From Terriglobia bacterium (lineage in GTDB: Bacteria; Acidobacteriota; Terriglobia; Terriglobales; Acidobacteriaceae), in the NCBI GenBank assembly GCA_020073495.1, contig JAIQFD010000003.1, positions 620,001 to 684,000 on the forward strand: DNA of 64,000 bases, given 5' to 3'. The notes below the pieces were generated by a model. It saw only the letters and a program-made list of their open reading frames with translations. It did no database searches and was not told the origin of the DNA. This document shows, in pieces, positions 1-8,680 of the stretch (the first letter of the stretch is position 1; each line of letters begins with the position of its first letter). The position numbers and the translations under genes were made by a program.

Positions 1-1
1 C

Positions 2-1003
2 ATCGGCCTCTGCCGGACGGAACACATGTTCTTCGCCGAAGACCGCATCCCGCACATGCGGGCGATGATCATGGCCACCAACGAAAAAGACCGCCGGGTG
101 GCGCTGCGCAAGCTGTTGCCCATGCAGCGGGCCGATTTCGCGGGGCTGTTCCGCGCCATGGACGGGCTGCCGGTGGTGATCCGCACGCTGGATCCGCCGC
201 TGCACGAATTCCTGCCCAAGCGGGAAGAGCTGATGGTGGAGATCACGAAGCTGGAGTGCACCAAGCCGAAATCGCCGAAGTTGAAAGAACTACGGCAGGT
301 GCTGCGCCGGGTGGAAGAGCTGCATGAGTTCAACCCCATGCTGGGCTTCCGCGGCTGCCGCCTGGGCATCGCCCTGCCGGAGATCACGGAGATGCAGGCG
401 CGGGCGATCTTCGAAGCGGCGGTGCAGGTGGCCAAGGAGGGCGTGAAAGTGATCCCCGAGGTCATGATCCCGCTCACCGCGGGCATCAAGGAGATGGCGC
501 ACCAGGGCGGCATCGTGCGCCGGGTGGCGGAGGAGGTGTTCGCAGAGAAGGAGATGCGAGTCGAATACTTCGTCGGGACGATGATCGAGCTGCCGCGCGC
601 CTGCGTGGTGGCGGACGAGATCGCCAAGGAAGCCGAGTTCTTCAGCTTCGGCACCAACGACCTGACGCAGACCACGTTCGGCTTCTCGCGGGACGACATC
701 AACAAATTCCTGCCGAGCTACATCGCCGAAGGCATCCTGAAGCAGGACCCGTTCCAGGTGATCGACCGTGAAGGCGTCGGAGACCTGGTTCGCATGGCTA
801 TCGAGCGCGGGCGCAAGACGCGTCCCAAGCTCGAGGTCGGAATCTGCGGCGAGCACGGCGGAGAACCGGCTTCGGTCGAGTTCTGCCACATGGTGGGCAT
901 GGACTACGTTTCCTGCTCGCCATATCGCGTGCTGACCGCGCGACTGGCTGCGGCGCAAGCGGCCGCCAGCGAAGGTAAAGCGGAGGCGGGAAGAACGAAG
1001 TAG
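2..1003 (+). CDS. ppdK: Pyruvate, phosphate dikinase, C-terminal part (5' end outside window)
   Basis: The open frame runs in from the left edge, so this is the C-terminal third of the enzyme that interconverts pyruvate, ATP and phosphate with PEP, AMP and PPi in the cytoplasm. The visible part is the PEP/pyruvate-binding TIM barrel. It opens with GLCRTEHMF, has the [11 protein letters not shown] stretch (nt about 640-670) with metal/substrate-binding residues, and carries the [10 protein letters not shown] motif (nt about 838-867) with the catalytic proton-donor cysteine. An in-frame ATG at 26 is internal to the conserved GLCRTEHMF motif and is not the start. A hairpin follows 25 bases after the stop. 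The family assignment is secure. The direction of flux (gluconeogenic or glycolytic) cannot be read from sequence. Confidence 0.95.
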   Translation: MGLCRTEHMFFAEDRIPHMRAMIMATNEKDRRVALRKLLPMQRADFAGLFRAMDGLPVVIRTLDPPLHEFLPKREELMVEITKLECTKPKSPKLKELRQVLRRVEELHEFNPMLGFRGCRLGIALPEITEMQARAIFEAAVQVAKEGVKVIPEVMIPLTAGIKEMAHQGGIVRRVAEEVFAEKEMRVEYFVGTMIELPRACVVADEIAKEAEFFSFGTNDLTQTTFGFSRDDINKFLPSYIAEGILKQDPFQVIDREGVGDLVRMAIERGRKTRPKLEVGICGEHGGEPASVEFCHMVGMDYVSCSPYRVLTARLAAAQAAASEGKAEAGRTK

Positions 1004-1028
1004 CGAACGAAGGTGCGCAAAACAATCA

Positions 1029-1050
1029 GGCCCGGCCATCCAGCCGGGCC
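1029..1050. terminator. Bidirectional hairpin between ppdK and the pilin gene
   Basis: A perfect 8-bp stem (GGCCCGGC at 1029-1036 with GCCGGGCC at 1043-1050) and 6-nt loop lies between two convergent stops. On the minus strand it is followed by GATTGTTTT, a fair T-tract for the pilin gene. On the plus strand only AGTTCTTT follows. Confidence 0.65.
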
Positions 1051-1068
1051 AGTTCTTTGCCGTCTGAG

Positions 1069-1545
1069 CTACTGGATAAGAGCACCGGCGGCGTAACAGG
1101 TCGGAACGTCCGTGCTGTAGTGAATGGTGCCGGTCGTGTCCGTGCAGAAATAGCGGACCCCACTGGAATTGGGCGCTATTGGCGCAGCGGAATACTGGAA
1201 GCCGGTGGTCAGGGCGCCAGCTTTCGGGCAGACACCAGGAGCGAAGTTGTATCCCGCCTTAGTGCCGCTTTTGAGGACGTCGTCGATGATGCCGGCAGCG
1301 GTCGCGTCCGGCGGGTTCTTTCCCCCTCCCAAGGAATTCAAGTTGCAGGCATACCCAATGGTCGGGAACGTGGAGTTGTAAGTGTTCTCCGCCGTGGTCA
1401 AGGTGCGGAGAGAGTTGACCGCGGAGGCCTCGTTCGCGGCGATCCGCGAGCGCAGCAGGTTCGGTATGGCGATCGCGGCAATAATGAGGATGATTGCCAC
1501 CACAATCAACAGTTCAAGAAGAGAGAAACCGTTCCGGTTCCTCAT
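1069..1545 (-). CDS. Type IV pilin-like major/minor pilin (prepilin)
   Basis: A 158-residue prepilin. It has a short basic leader MRNRNG, a prepilin-peptidase site between G6 and F7, Glu at +5 of the mature chain, and a hydrophobic N-terminal helix (about residues 7-30) ending IPNLLRSR, as in PilA/GspG. The globular part has four cysteines that could form two disulfides (C62, C107, C134, C150 approximately). GAGAGG sits 5 bases before the ATG. The product would be assembled into type IV pili or a type II secretion pseudopilus after PilD cleavage. No assembly genes are adjacent, so pilin versus pseudopilin is open. The 158-residue length and Cys-rich C-terminus favour a PilA-like pilin. The gene is divergent from the HEAT-repeat gene. 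Confidence 0.85.
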   Translation of the reverse strand: MRNRNGFSLLELLIVVAIILIIAAIAIPNLLRSRIAANEASAVNSLRTLTTAENTYNSTFPTIGYACNLNSLGGGKNPPDATAAGIIDDVLKSGTKAGYNFAPGVCPKAGALTTGFQYSAAPIAPNSSGVRYFCTDTTGTIHYSTDVPTCYAAGALIQ

Positions 1546-1864
1546 GTGCGCCTCTCAAGTCGATCTCAACAAACTCGTTCCTTAGCAGCGGGTGCAATCC
1601 AGTGGCCTAACTCAGCCCTCCGGCCCCTCCTATTAAGGCATAGTTACAGAAGTACTTGCCATTGCCAAAGTGGTGTCTGGGGGCTAGGTACGCCAAAATA
1701 AGTCAACAAAAAGTGCCAAAAATTGTCAACCACATTCACGAAACCGCTCTTCACGGGAGCGATACCAAGTGCCCAAAGTAATTGGACTCCCACTTGTAAA
1801 GGGAAGTAGATTAGGGACTGTGCTATAAGGCACTCACCCCCGAGAGTGTCGGTGTGCCCGGTCC
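1546..1864. other. Intergenic region between divergent pilin and HEAT-repeat genes
   Basis: 319 bases that must hold both promoters. I looked for a sigma-54 site (GG-N10-GC) on the pilin strand, as is common for pilA, and found only off-register near-matches. A TATAAG -10-like hexamer at 1824-1829 precedes the HEAT gene without a well-spaced -35 box. No ORF or hairpin stands out. Confidence 0.4.
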
Positions 1865-4129
1865 ATGCTGGATAAGAAACAACTGAAGGTCCAAGGTCTT
1901 CGCTACGCGCGCTCGTTGCAGGTGGTGCTGCGCACGGTGATGATGCTGTCGATCGATCACCGCGTGGCGTCCGGCCCTCTGCAAAACAGTTTCGACTCCC
2001 TGAACAACCTGCTGAAGCAAATGGGACGCTTCACGCTGGGATTCGTCGAAAACCGGATCATGCTGAACAACCTGCTGACGACGGACGCGGGCCTGGCCCA
2101 ACTGGAGAACGATTTCCTGAAGCGCGGTTACGGGGCGGTGACATTCGAGCCTGGGCTCACGCTGGCGCGCTACAAGACCGCCGTCGCGGTGCTGGCGACG
2201 AACCCGAAGCTGATCGAGGAGGCCGGCGGCGCGAAGAAATACCTGGAATCGAATCCGCTGGAGGGAGTACGCGTCTTCCCGGCGGGCAAGAACCAGGCGC
2301 GGACGGAGTCCGGAGACACCATCCTGGAAACCGAGGCCGAGACCTTCCTGGCGGCGAAGCAGAGCGAGCAAATGGCGATGGCGGGAGGCGGCGGCGGATA
2401 CGGAGGGCTGGATGCGCTCAGCATGCTGCTGGAGTCGGCCTGCATGGAGCGGCCGGAAGGGTTCGGCGTAGGTGGCCCGAGCGACATCATGAAGCTGATC
2501 GGGCCGACGGTGGAAGCGGCGCTGGTGGACCGGCGCGGCGACCCGGAGAAATCGTGTATGGCGCTGGCGAAGATCCTGCAGGAAGTGTCGCCCGACATGG
2601 TGATGTCGGCATTCCCGGCGCATCGGCAAGCGGAACTGAAGGGAGCGCCAGCGGAGCAGGTGGCGGGAGAATTCGTCGAGGACACGGCCATCCAGTGGGC
2701 GGTACAGAAGCTGGCGACCGCACCCACCGGCCCGGAGGCGCTGGTGGTGGAAGAGGACGTGGTGCGCGTTCTGGTGCGCAGCCTGCAAGCGACGCGCATG
2801 GCGAACCGCATGGCCAACAAGCTGGCAACGTTCGTCAAGGAACACGTCTTCCCTCCGACGACGTACAAGAAGATCCAGGAAGAGTTGACGTGGGTGGGGC
2901 TTCCGTCCAAGCAGAAATACACCGAGCTGATGGCGCTGAAGCGGTTCGGAGTGGTCGAGTTCCGGCGGCTGATCGAACACTTGCGGGACCTGATGAAAGA
3001 GCAGGAACTGGAGAAGGCGAGCGAACTGGCCAAGCACTACTTCGATTCGCTCGATGGAGCCGAGCTCCATCCCGACGAATTGAGCCGGGGGCCGGAGCTG
3101 ATCAACCTAATGGCGCGCGTGCGGACCGACTTCGCCGCCACCACGTCGGAACGGCTGTGCCGGGCACTGTTGCGGGAGGACGTCAACCAGTTCGTCCACT
3201 TCCAGCTGGCCAACAGCCTGGTGATCCTGTCGAAAAACGTCGCCACCTTTGAAGAATTCGACATCATCCAGAACATCGGGACAGCCATGGAGAAATCCAT
3301 GGCGCGCGATCCGGGGCTGCACGTGAAATGCTGCTCCAACGGCCTGGCGGCGCTGTTGCCGCCGGTGGCGATGGAACGGACGATCGAGCTGCTGATGCAG
3401 AAACGCGACGACGCGGCCTGGGCGAAGACGGCCATGATGCTGATCCGCTGGAGCGGTACCCCCGCGGTGGAAAAGCTTTTTCAAATGCTGGAAAAGGAAC
3501 AGATCGCGATCCACCGCATGGCCTTGCTGCGATTCATTGCACAGACGGGCAGTCTGGCGCTGGAGACGGCCCGGCGGCAACTCTCCCACGAGCGCTGGTA
3601 CGTGGTGCGCAACGCGTGCAAGCTGCTGGGGGAGTTAAACGACCCGGACATCCTGCAATACCTCACCCCGGCGCTGCAACACGAGGACGAGCGGGTGCAG
3701 CAGGCCGCCCTGACGGCGCTGAACAAGAACCGCGTCTCCGGGCGCGGGCAGGTGATCGCGGAGAATCTTGCATTTTTCGGGCCCCACGTGCAGGAACAGG
3801 TCCTGGAAGAGCTGCTCTACCTCCGCGATCCGGCCACGCTCTCGGCGCTGGCGCAGTTCATCCTGGTTGAGGGGCGTGGGAAACTGACGACTTCGCAGAA
3901 GGCTGTCCAGGCCATCGCGGCCAATCCCGCGGAGCAGAGCCTGGAGCTGCTGGCCAATGTGTTGTGCGAGACCGAACTGGAAGTGGCCTTGCGCCGCACC
4001 GCGTTGAACGCGCTGCGAAACAATCCTTCGGAGATGGCACAGCGCCTGCTCGCAGATTTTCTCGCGCGCTTCCCGAACGACCCTCTGGCCGCCGACGGAC
4101 AGCGGAAGGCGAAAACCGCGGCCAGCTGA
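1865..4129 (+). CDS. HEAT-repeat-containing protein of unknown function
   Basis: A 754-residue cytoplasmic protein without signal peptide or membrane helix. The N-terminal about 200 residues are helical, with a stretch (RVASGPLQNSFDSLNNLL) that could be a dimerisation or sensor helix. A Gly-rich linker (AGGGGGYGG, about residues 173-181) separates this from a helical central region. The C-terminal third (about residues 480-740) shows HEAT-like helix pairs such as RWYVVRNACKLLGELNDPD and DERVQQAALTALNKN, an alpha-solenoid used for protein-protein contact. The ATG at 1865 has no strong Shine-Dalgarno sequence. Such proteins are frequent scaffolds, but nothing here identifies a partner. Divergent placement from a pilin gene is the only contextual hint. 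Confidence 0.8.
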   Translation: MLDKKQLKVQGLRYARSLQVVLRTVMMLSIDHRVASGPLQNSFDSLNNLLKQMGRFTLGFVENRIMLNNLLTTDAGLAQLENDFLKRGYGAVTFEPGLTLARYKTAVAVLATNPKLIEEAGGAKKYLESNPLEGVRVFPAGKNQARTESGDTILETEAETFLAAKQSEQMAMAGGGGGYGGLDALSMLLESACMERPEGFGVGGPSDIMKLIGPTVEAALVDRRGDPEKSCMALAKILQEVSPDMVMSAFPAHRQAELKGAPAEQVAGEFVEDTAIQWAVQKLATAPTGPEALVVEEDVVRVLVRSLQATRMANRMANKLATFVKEHVFPPTTYKKIQEELTWVGLPSKQKYTELMALKRFGVVEFRRLIEHLRDLMKEQELEKASELAKHYFDSLDGAELHPDELSRGPELINLMARVRTDFAATTSERLCRALLREDVNQFVHFQLANSLVILSKNVATFEEFDIIQNIGTAMEKSMARDPGLHVKCCSNGLAALLPPVAMERTIELLMQKRDDAAWAKTAMMLIRWSGTPAVEKLFQMLEKEQIAIHRMALLRFIAQTGSLALETARRQLSHERWYVVRNACKLLGELNDPDILQYLTPALQHEDERVQQAALTALNKNRVSGRGQVIAENLAFFGPHVQEQVLEELLYLRDPATLSALAQFILVEGRGKLTTSQKAVQAIAANPAEQSLELLANVLCETELEVALRRTALNALRNNPSEMAQRLLADFLARFPNDPLAADGQRKAKTAAS

Positions 4130-4270
4130 GGACGTTCCCCTTCTTCCTTTCCCCGTCTGGAGCGCCTGCCGAGGCGCCGAACGCGGATTTCGGTGCTAAG
4201 ATGACCAGTTCCCGCCAAGAAGCATGCGGAACAGCGCGCGAAGTGGGGCGCAGCGCTCCCGGAGGTGTCC

Positions 4271-4930
4271 GTGCACGAGGAAACCTTCCAGGCCATGCGC
4301 CAGAGCGTCCTGGACGGCGCCCCTGACCACGCGTTTGAGCTGGCGCAGCGCGCGCTCGAGCTCGGCATCGATCCCCTCGAAGCCATCAACGCAGGCTACG
4401 TGTCCGGCATGAATGCCGTGGGAGCGCAGTACGGGTGCGGGCAGATGTTCCTACCCGATTTGATGGCCTCGAGTGAGGCCATGAGCGCCGCCATGTCGGT
4501 GCTGGAACCCGCGCTGCGGAGGCTCGGAGGAGAGCGCCCGACGCGGGGCACGGTCGTGCTGGGAACCACCAAGGGCGATATCCACGAGATCGGAAAAAAG
4601 CTGGTGGGCACGCTGCTGGCCGCCAACGGCTTCCGGGTCCATGACCTTGGGGCAGACGTGGCCAGCGAGACCTTCGCTGCGAAGGCACAGGAGCTGAACG
4701 CCGACATCGTGGGCGTGTCCGCGCTGCTGACCACCACCATGGACGGGCAGAAGAAAGTGATCGAGGCGCTGGAACGCGCGGGCTTGCGGCCCCGGGTCAA
4801 GGTGATCGTTGGCGGTGCGCCGGTGAGCCATCAATGGGCCGAACAGATCGGCGCCGACGGTTATGGCAAGGACGCAATGAGCGCGGTCGCGTTGGCAAAG
4901 TCGCTGCTGCAAGTCGAGGAGCCCGCATGA
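4271..4930 (+). CDS. Corrinoid (cobalamin)-binding methyltransferase protein, MtaC/MtbC/MttC type
   Basis: About 219 residues. The N-terminal helical Met-synthase cap (about residues 1-85) is followed by a B12-binding Rossmann domain. GDIHEIG (residues 102-108) is the DxHxxG motif whose histidine ligates cobalt, and GVSALLTTTM and VIVGGAPVS are the other nucleotide-loop landmarks. The protein shuttles a methyl group between a substrate-specific methyltransferase and a C1 acceptor. GGAGG at 4261-4265 lies 5 bases before GTG 4271, which decides the start; an in-frame GTG at 4265 overlaps that ribosome site. Its stop overlaps the ATG of the MttB-family gene (ATGA), so the pair is coupled. No corrinoid-reactivating ferredoxin or MtaA/MtrH-like second methyltransferase is adjacent. 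Confidence 0.9.
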   Translation: MHEETFQAMRQSVLDGAPDHAFELAQRALELGIDPLEAINAGYVSGMNAVGAQYGCGQMFLPDLMASSEAMSAAMSVLEPALRRLGGERPTRGTVVLGTTKGDIHEIGKKLVGTLLAANGFRVHDLGADVASETFAAKAQELNADIVGVSALLTTTMDGQKKVIEALERAGLRPRVKVIVGGAPVSHQWAEQIGADGYGKDAMSAVALAKSLLQVEEPA

Positions 4931-6363
4931 GGCCAAGACTCGAGTTGCTGGAGCCGGCGATGGTGGAACGCATGCTCGCGGAAGCGTTCCAGCTGCTGAT
5001 GGAGCCGGGCGTGCGCGTGGCGCCGTCGGCGGTGGAACTGCTGGGGTCGGCGGACGCGCGGGTCGAGGACGGCGTGGCGCACATCCCGGAAGGGCTCGCG
5101 CGTAACGCATTGGCGCACGCACCGCGGGAGTTCTGGCTGTATTCGCGTGACGGCAAGCCAGTGGTTCACTACGGCGGCGACGACGTCCATTTCGATCCCG
5201 GGTCGTCATGCCTGAACATCCTGGATGCGGAGACGTTACGGCCGCGGCCGGCGCTGGCCGCCGACCTGGTGCGCCTGGTGCAGGTCACCGAGATGCTGCC
5301 GCAGTTCGCCGCGCAGGCCACGGCGATGGTCTGCAACGATATACCCCAACAAGCCGGCGACTTTTACCGGCTCTTCCTGGTCCTGTGGTACTCGAGCAAG
5401 CCGGTGGTCACGGGTGCGTTCACGGCGGCTGGGCTGAAACCGATGCTGGAGCTGCTGGCCGTGGACGCTGGAGGCGCGGAGGCGCTAAGATCCGCGCCCC
5501 GCGCCGTTTTTGACGTGTGCCCATCGCCGCCGCTGAACTGGTCGGAATTCGCCGCGGACAACCTGGTGGAGCTGGCGCGGGCGGGCGTGCCGGTGGAGAT
5601 CGTCTCCATGCCGCTGGCGGGCGCCACCGCACCGGTGACGCTGGCGGGGTCGGTGGTGCAGCACGCGGCGGAATGCATCAGCGGCATCACTCTCCACCAG
5701 CTCGCCAGCCCGGGCGCTCCGATCGTATGGGGCGGCGCGCCGGCGATCTTCGACATGCGCACGGGCACGACCCCGATGGGCGCGATCGAGACCGCCATGC
5801 TGGATATGGCGTGCGCGCAGGTGGGCAAGCATCTCGGCCTGCCCACCCACGCCTACCTGGTCGCCGGGGACGGGAAGCTGGTGGACGCGCAGGCGGGTAT
5901 GGAAAGCGGAATCTCCTGCGTGCTGGGCGCGCTGGCCGGCATCAACATGATCTCCGGCGCGGGCATGCTCGACTTCCTCGCCTGCCACAGTATCGAGAAG
6001 CTGGTGATCGACGCCGAGGCCATCGCCTCCGCACAGAGGCTGTTGTGCGGGATCGAGGCGCGGGGCGAGACCCTGGCGACCGCCATGTTCGCCCAGGCAG
6101 GCCTGAGCGGCGACTTCCTGAAACTCAAGGAGACACGCGCGCTGTTCCGGGCCGAGCAGCACTTTCCTTCGGCGGTGATCGAGCGCGGAGGCCCGCAGAG
6201 CTCAGGGATGACAGACACGTTCGAGCGGGCCCGCCGACGCGTCACGGAGCTCCTCTCGAGATATCATCGGCCGAATATCCGACCGGAAGTGGAGTGCGAA
6301 ATGCGGCAGCTAGCGGAGAAGGAATTATGGCGCTGCGGACGCGATTCGCTGATCGGAGTTTAG
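4927..6363 (+). CDS. MttB-family (trimethylamine/betaine-type) corrinoid methyltransferase
   Basis: 478 residues from ATG 4927, which overlaps the upstream stop by ATGA. An in-frame extension to 4834 lies inside the corrinoid gene and is unlikely. The protein matches the COG5598 MttB superfamily throughout: VHFDPGSSCLNIL, a central TIM-barrel with GAFTAAGLKPML and SMPLAGATAPVTLAGSVVQH, and a C-terminal AEQHFPS...GMTDTFERAR segment. Archaeal MttB reads an in-frame amber codon as pyrrolysine. This reading frame has none, so it belongs with the non-pyrrolysine members such as glycine-betaine or proline-betaine demethylases. It would methylate the corrinoid protein encoded just upstream. The actual methyl donor cannot be assigned. 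Confidence 0.88.
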   Translation: MRPRLELLEPAMVERMLAEAFQLLMEPGVRVAPSAVELLGSADARVEDGVAHIPEGLARNALAHAPREFWLYSRDGKPVVHYGGDDVHFDPGSSCLNILDAETLRPRPALAADLVRLVQVTEMLPQFAAQATAMVCNDIPQQAGDFYRLFLVLWYSSKPVVTGAFTAAGLKPMLELLAVDAGGAEALRSAPRAVFDVCPSPPLNWSEFAADNLVELARAGVPVEIVSMPLAGATAPVTLAGSVVQHAAECISGITLHQLASPGAPIVWGGAPAIFDMRTGTTPMGAIETAMLDMACAQVGKHLGLPTHAYLVAGDGKLVDAQAGMESGISCVLGALAGINMISGAGMLDFLACHSIEKLVIDAEAIASAQRLLCGIEARGETLATAMFAQAGLSGDFLKLKETRALFRAEQHFPSAVIERGGPQSSGMTDTFERARRRVTELLSRYHRPNIRPEVECEMRQLAEKELWRCGRDSLIGV

Positions 6364-6373
6364 GAGCCGTCTG

Positions 6374-6685
6374 TCAGTGCAAGCGGACCGAGCGGCGCCA
6401 CTTGGCGTGCACCCAGATCAGGGCGCCGATGGCGCACACCTCCAAGGGCCCCCTCGTCTCCCACAGAGCATTGAGATTCGGCAGATGCGACGTGAAGACC
6501 TGGACTCCCCACATGATGCCGCCGGAAGCGCACAGCAAGCCGAGCTGCTCCTCGAAGCGGAGCCCACTCGTTGCCGATGGCGCAGAAACAGATTCGACGG
6601 GCGCATACGCCACCCGCCGTTTATCGGTGTAGCCTTCCCGCTCATGACCCCACACATCCCTGTGCACGACGGTCTTTGTAACCAT
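6374..6685 (-). CDS. Small predicted membrane protein, unknown
   Basis: A 103-residue frame with a charged N-terminal half (about residues 1-45) and two hydrophobic segments: LGLLCASGGIMWGVQVF (about 48-64) and PLEVCAIGALIWVHAKW (about 80-96), ending in a basic tail. This topology suggests a two-helix inner-membrane protein. No family is recognised. A GGAG lies 12-13 bases before the ATG, further than ideal. It converges with the MttB-family gene, 10 bases away. Confidence 0.45.
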   Translation of the reverse strand: MVTKTVVHRDVWGHEREGYTDKRRVAYAPVESVSAPSATSGLRFEEQLGLLCASGGIMWGVQVFTSHLPNLNALWETRGPLEVCAIGALIWVHAKWRRSVRLH

Positions 6686-6790
6686 AGGGACTAGTCTGCT
6701 CCAGAATCCGGGATCTGTGCAGATTACGAAGGGCGCAGAAGGCAGGGAAAACCGGCCATCGGCCCTTGGAGAAAGACGCCCAGGAGAGAG

Positions 6791-6937
6791 TTACTTCAGG
6801 CTGGATTTATGCGCAGGATCAGTGGCCTTGATGCTTCGCTGGATCCGCCGCAGCTGACGCTTGATCGAGGCGAGCAGACTGCGATTCGGAGCCGTGTCGA
6901 GCGGCGATTGGCTCTTCGATGTCCGCGGTGAAGTCAT
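6791..6937 (-). CDS. Possible 48-residue basic protein coupled to the upstream micro-gene
   Basis: Starts at ATG 6937 within the ATGA that ends the preceding 63-residue frame. It is Ser/Thr/Pro-rich at the N-terminus and strongly basic later (SIKRQLRRIQRSIKA), compatible with a short amphipathic helix or nucleic-acid contact. No family is recognised. The ATGA junction is the main support. Codon use alone does not settle whether it is real. Confidence 0.3.
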   Translation of the reverse strand: MTSPRTSKSQSPLDTAPNRSLLASIKRQLRRIQRSIKATDPAHKSSLK

Positions 6938-7125
6938 GATGTTGTCGTGGAGCGATCCGCCGTTCCCTCTCCCTGTGCGCGGCTGATCGCCCACTGGAGT
7001 CGTTTACGGGGGTCCATCTTGGGATGGCGTTTCCTGAGCCAGATGAGCCGGCGCTCGGTTACCGTGCGCGCCCATGCTGGAGCAGGATCCTTCTCCAGGC
7101 CAATCGTAGGCTTCTGGTCGGTCAT
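6934..7125 (-). CDS. Possible 63-residue basic protein, unknown
   Basis: A short charged frame with a central basic stretch (ERRLIWLRKRHPKMDPRKRL, about residues 24-43). Its TGA overlaps the ATG of a following 48-residue frame. No clear Shine-Dalgarno precedes the ATG. Overlapping alternative frames on the same strand (7004-7198) look less protein-like. The call is tentative. Confidence 0.3.
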   Translation of the reverse strand: MTDQKPTIGLEKDPAPAWARTVTERRLIWLRKRHPKMDPRKRLQWAISRAQGEGTADRSTTTS

Positions 7126-7365
7126 TTGGCTGGGACGCTCTCCACTGCTGCCTTAATCTTCGTATACTCATTGCAAAGGCAGATCTTGCATGGACCATAC
7201 CGGATCATCCCCAGGGACGCTCGATGGTCTCTCTTGTCGTGCCCACACTTACAGCTCGCAGTGATCATATCTCCTCGATCGCACTTCGATTTAGAAAAGG
7301 CGCCTCACGCTGGAAACTATACATCGCGGCAGTGAGTGTTCAGCAAGGTTCCGAGCCCCTGAGTC

Positions 7366-8229
7366 CTACCGAGGGACCGACGCGGCCTCCGCGGGGAACT
7401 CTCCATCCTCTGAAGCAGTCAGTCCGGAGCGATCACAGTAGCCAAACCCAGTAGCGCATGCCGTGTAATTGCGATGATGCTCGCTCACCGCTAGCGCGCC
7501 CGCTTCGGCCTGAGTCAGTTGAGAGTAGTCGCACGATGCCGAGCCGCTCCTACACTGGGAGAGATTACGATCGTGCTTAGCGCGGGCGACCGCGCCCGCC
7601 TCCCGCCTCGATAGTAGCGAATAATCACAGGATGTCCCATCCCGACAATCCGACAGGCTGCGCTGGTGCGCGGCGGCGACGACAGCGGCCGCTTCCTGCT
7701 GCGTCAGCTGGGAGCGGTCGCAAGATTTCCAGCCATACCCACAATCGGAGGCGTTGCGCTCGTGCGCAGCAAAGGCGGCTGCGCGTGCCTCCGCTGGGGT
7801 CAGTCTAGAGCTGTCGCAGGGCCTGATTCCTTCCCCACAGTCGAAGACGTTTCGCTGGCGTTCCATGGCCGCGACAGCCCTGGCATCCCGAGGGGTCAGG
7901 TTGGAGCGATTGCAAGATTTCCAGCCATTCTCACATTCGGTCATGTTGCGCTGGTAATCGGCGGTGGCCAGAGCGTTGATCTCCCGTTGGGTGAGCTGGG
8001 AGCGGTCGCAAGACTGCAACCCCTGCCGGCAAGCGGAAACGTTGCGCAGATGCCCGGCGAGCGTTGGGTCGCAGGGTTTAGAGGATGTTGCGCAGGTCGA
8101 CAGAATCGGGTCGTCCGCGGACGACTGCGCGAATGCAAGGACCGGCAGAAGGCTCAGGCAGATCGCCAGCACCCATAAAGTCTTCCGCGCGTTGATCTCC
8201 GACGGAAATATCACATTGTGTCGGGGCAA
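7366..8229 (-). CDS. Exported protein of seven 32-residue two-cysteine repeats
   Basis: 287 residues. A TTG start at 8229 is fixed by AAGGAGG at 8235-8241, five bases upstream. A signal peptide (hydrophobic TLWVLAICLSLLPVLAFAQ, likely cleaved after AFA) exports it. After about residue 62 the chain is a regular array. Six full units of 31-32 residues and one partial unit follow the pattern CxxGxxxCDRSxLTxxEAxAVAxAxxxRN. Each has two cysteines six residues apart, then a Leu-Thr helix cap and an Ala-rich helix. The likely fold is a periplasmic helical solenoid with one disulfide per repeat. I do not recognise the family and assign no function. Its start overlaps the upstream LuxR-type HTH gene by 19 bases. 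Confidence 0.8.
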   Translation of the reverse strand: MPRHNVIFPSEINARKTLWVLAICLSLLPVLAFAQSSADDPILSTCATSSKPCDPTLAGHLRNVSACRQGLQSCDRSQLTQREINALATADYQRNMTECENGWKSCNRSNLTPRDARAVAAMERQRNVFDCGEGIRPCDSSRLTPAEARAAAFAAHERNASDCGYGWKSCDRSQLTQQEAAAVVAAAHQRSLSDCRDGTSCDYSLLSRREAGAVARAKHDRNLSQCRSGSASCDYSQLTQAEAGALAVSEHHRNYTACATGFGYCDRSGLTASEDGEFPAEAASVPR

Positions 8230-8447
8230 GCGTTCCTCCTTAACAGTCGCTGCGATGTCGCATCAGCCTGAATCTCCAACTGTCTGCGCCGGTTGAAATC
8301 AAGAAGGTACAGCATCCAAGAAACGCAGCCGTCGGCCCGAGCTTCAGTGAGGTTGAGTCTCTTAGCAATGTCGGCATCACTGAAGCCCTTACCCACCGGA
8401 CGGTAGACTGGGCGGAGGATACCTGTTCTTTCCCGGAACACATGCAT
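8211..8447 (-). CDS. Short LuxR-type helix-turn-helix protein
   Basis: 78 residues, essentially only a LuxR/GerE-like DNA-binding domain: GKGFSDADIAKRLNLTEARA (about residues 19-38), then DGCVSWMLYLLDFNRRRQLE, where the last part matches the position of the usual LGVxNRTQA helix. There is no receiver or ligand domain. AGGA lies upstream of ATG 8447. The gene overlaps the start of the repeat protein by 19 bases, so the two are probably co-translated. Several positions depart from the LuxR consensus (for example Gly-Cys in the recognition helix). DNA binding is therefore likely but not certain. Confidence 0.6.
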   Translation of the reverse strand: MHVFRERTGILRPVYRPVGKGFSDADIAKRLNLTEARADGCVSWMLYLLDFNRRRQLEIQADATSQRLLRRNACPDTM

Positions 8448-8680
8448 GGTCGTTCCTGCTTTCGTTTGCTTCGGACTCCGATTCCCGGCCGCTAAAGTTT
8501 CGCGCGATAGTCAGCGAGCTTTCATCCCATTACCCTCCGCCATAATTGTGCGAAAGGTTCGATCAGCAATTCGTAGAGCAGCGTTCTCAATGGATGGCGC
8601 ATAATCCGCAGAACCACTCGTAAGGAGCAGCCTCCCAAAATTCAATCACCCAGGTCCGCAGAATCAACCTACGACCCGGA

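Noticed and set aside
1546-1860. Sigma-54 promoter for the pilin gene
   Set aside because: Several TGGCA-like sites exist on the minus strand but none has a GC at the strict 10-base distance from GG.
4834-4926. Upstream extension of the MttB-family gene
   Set aside because: It lies wholly inside the corrinoid gene, and the ATGA overlap at 4927 is a typical coupled start.
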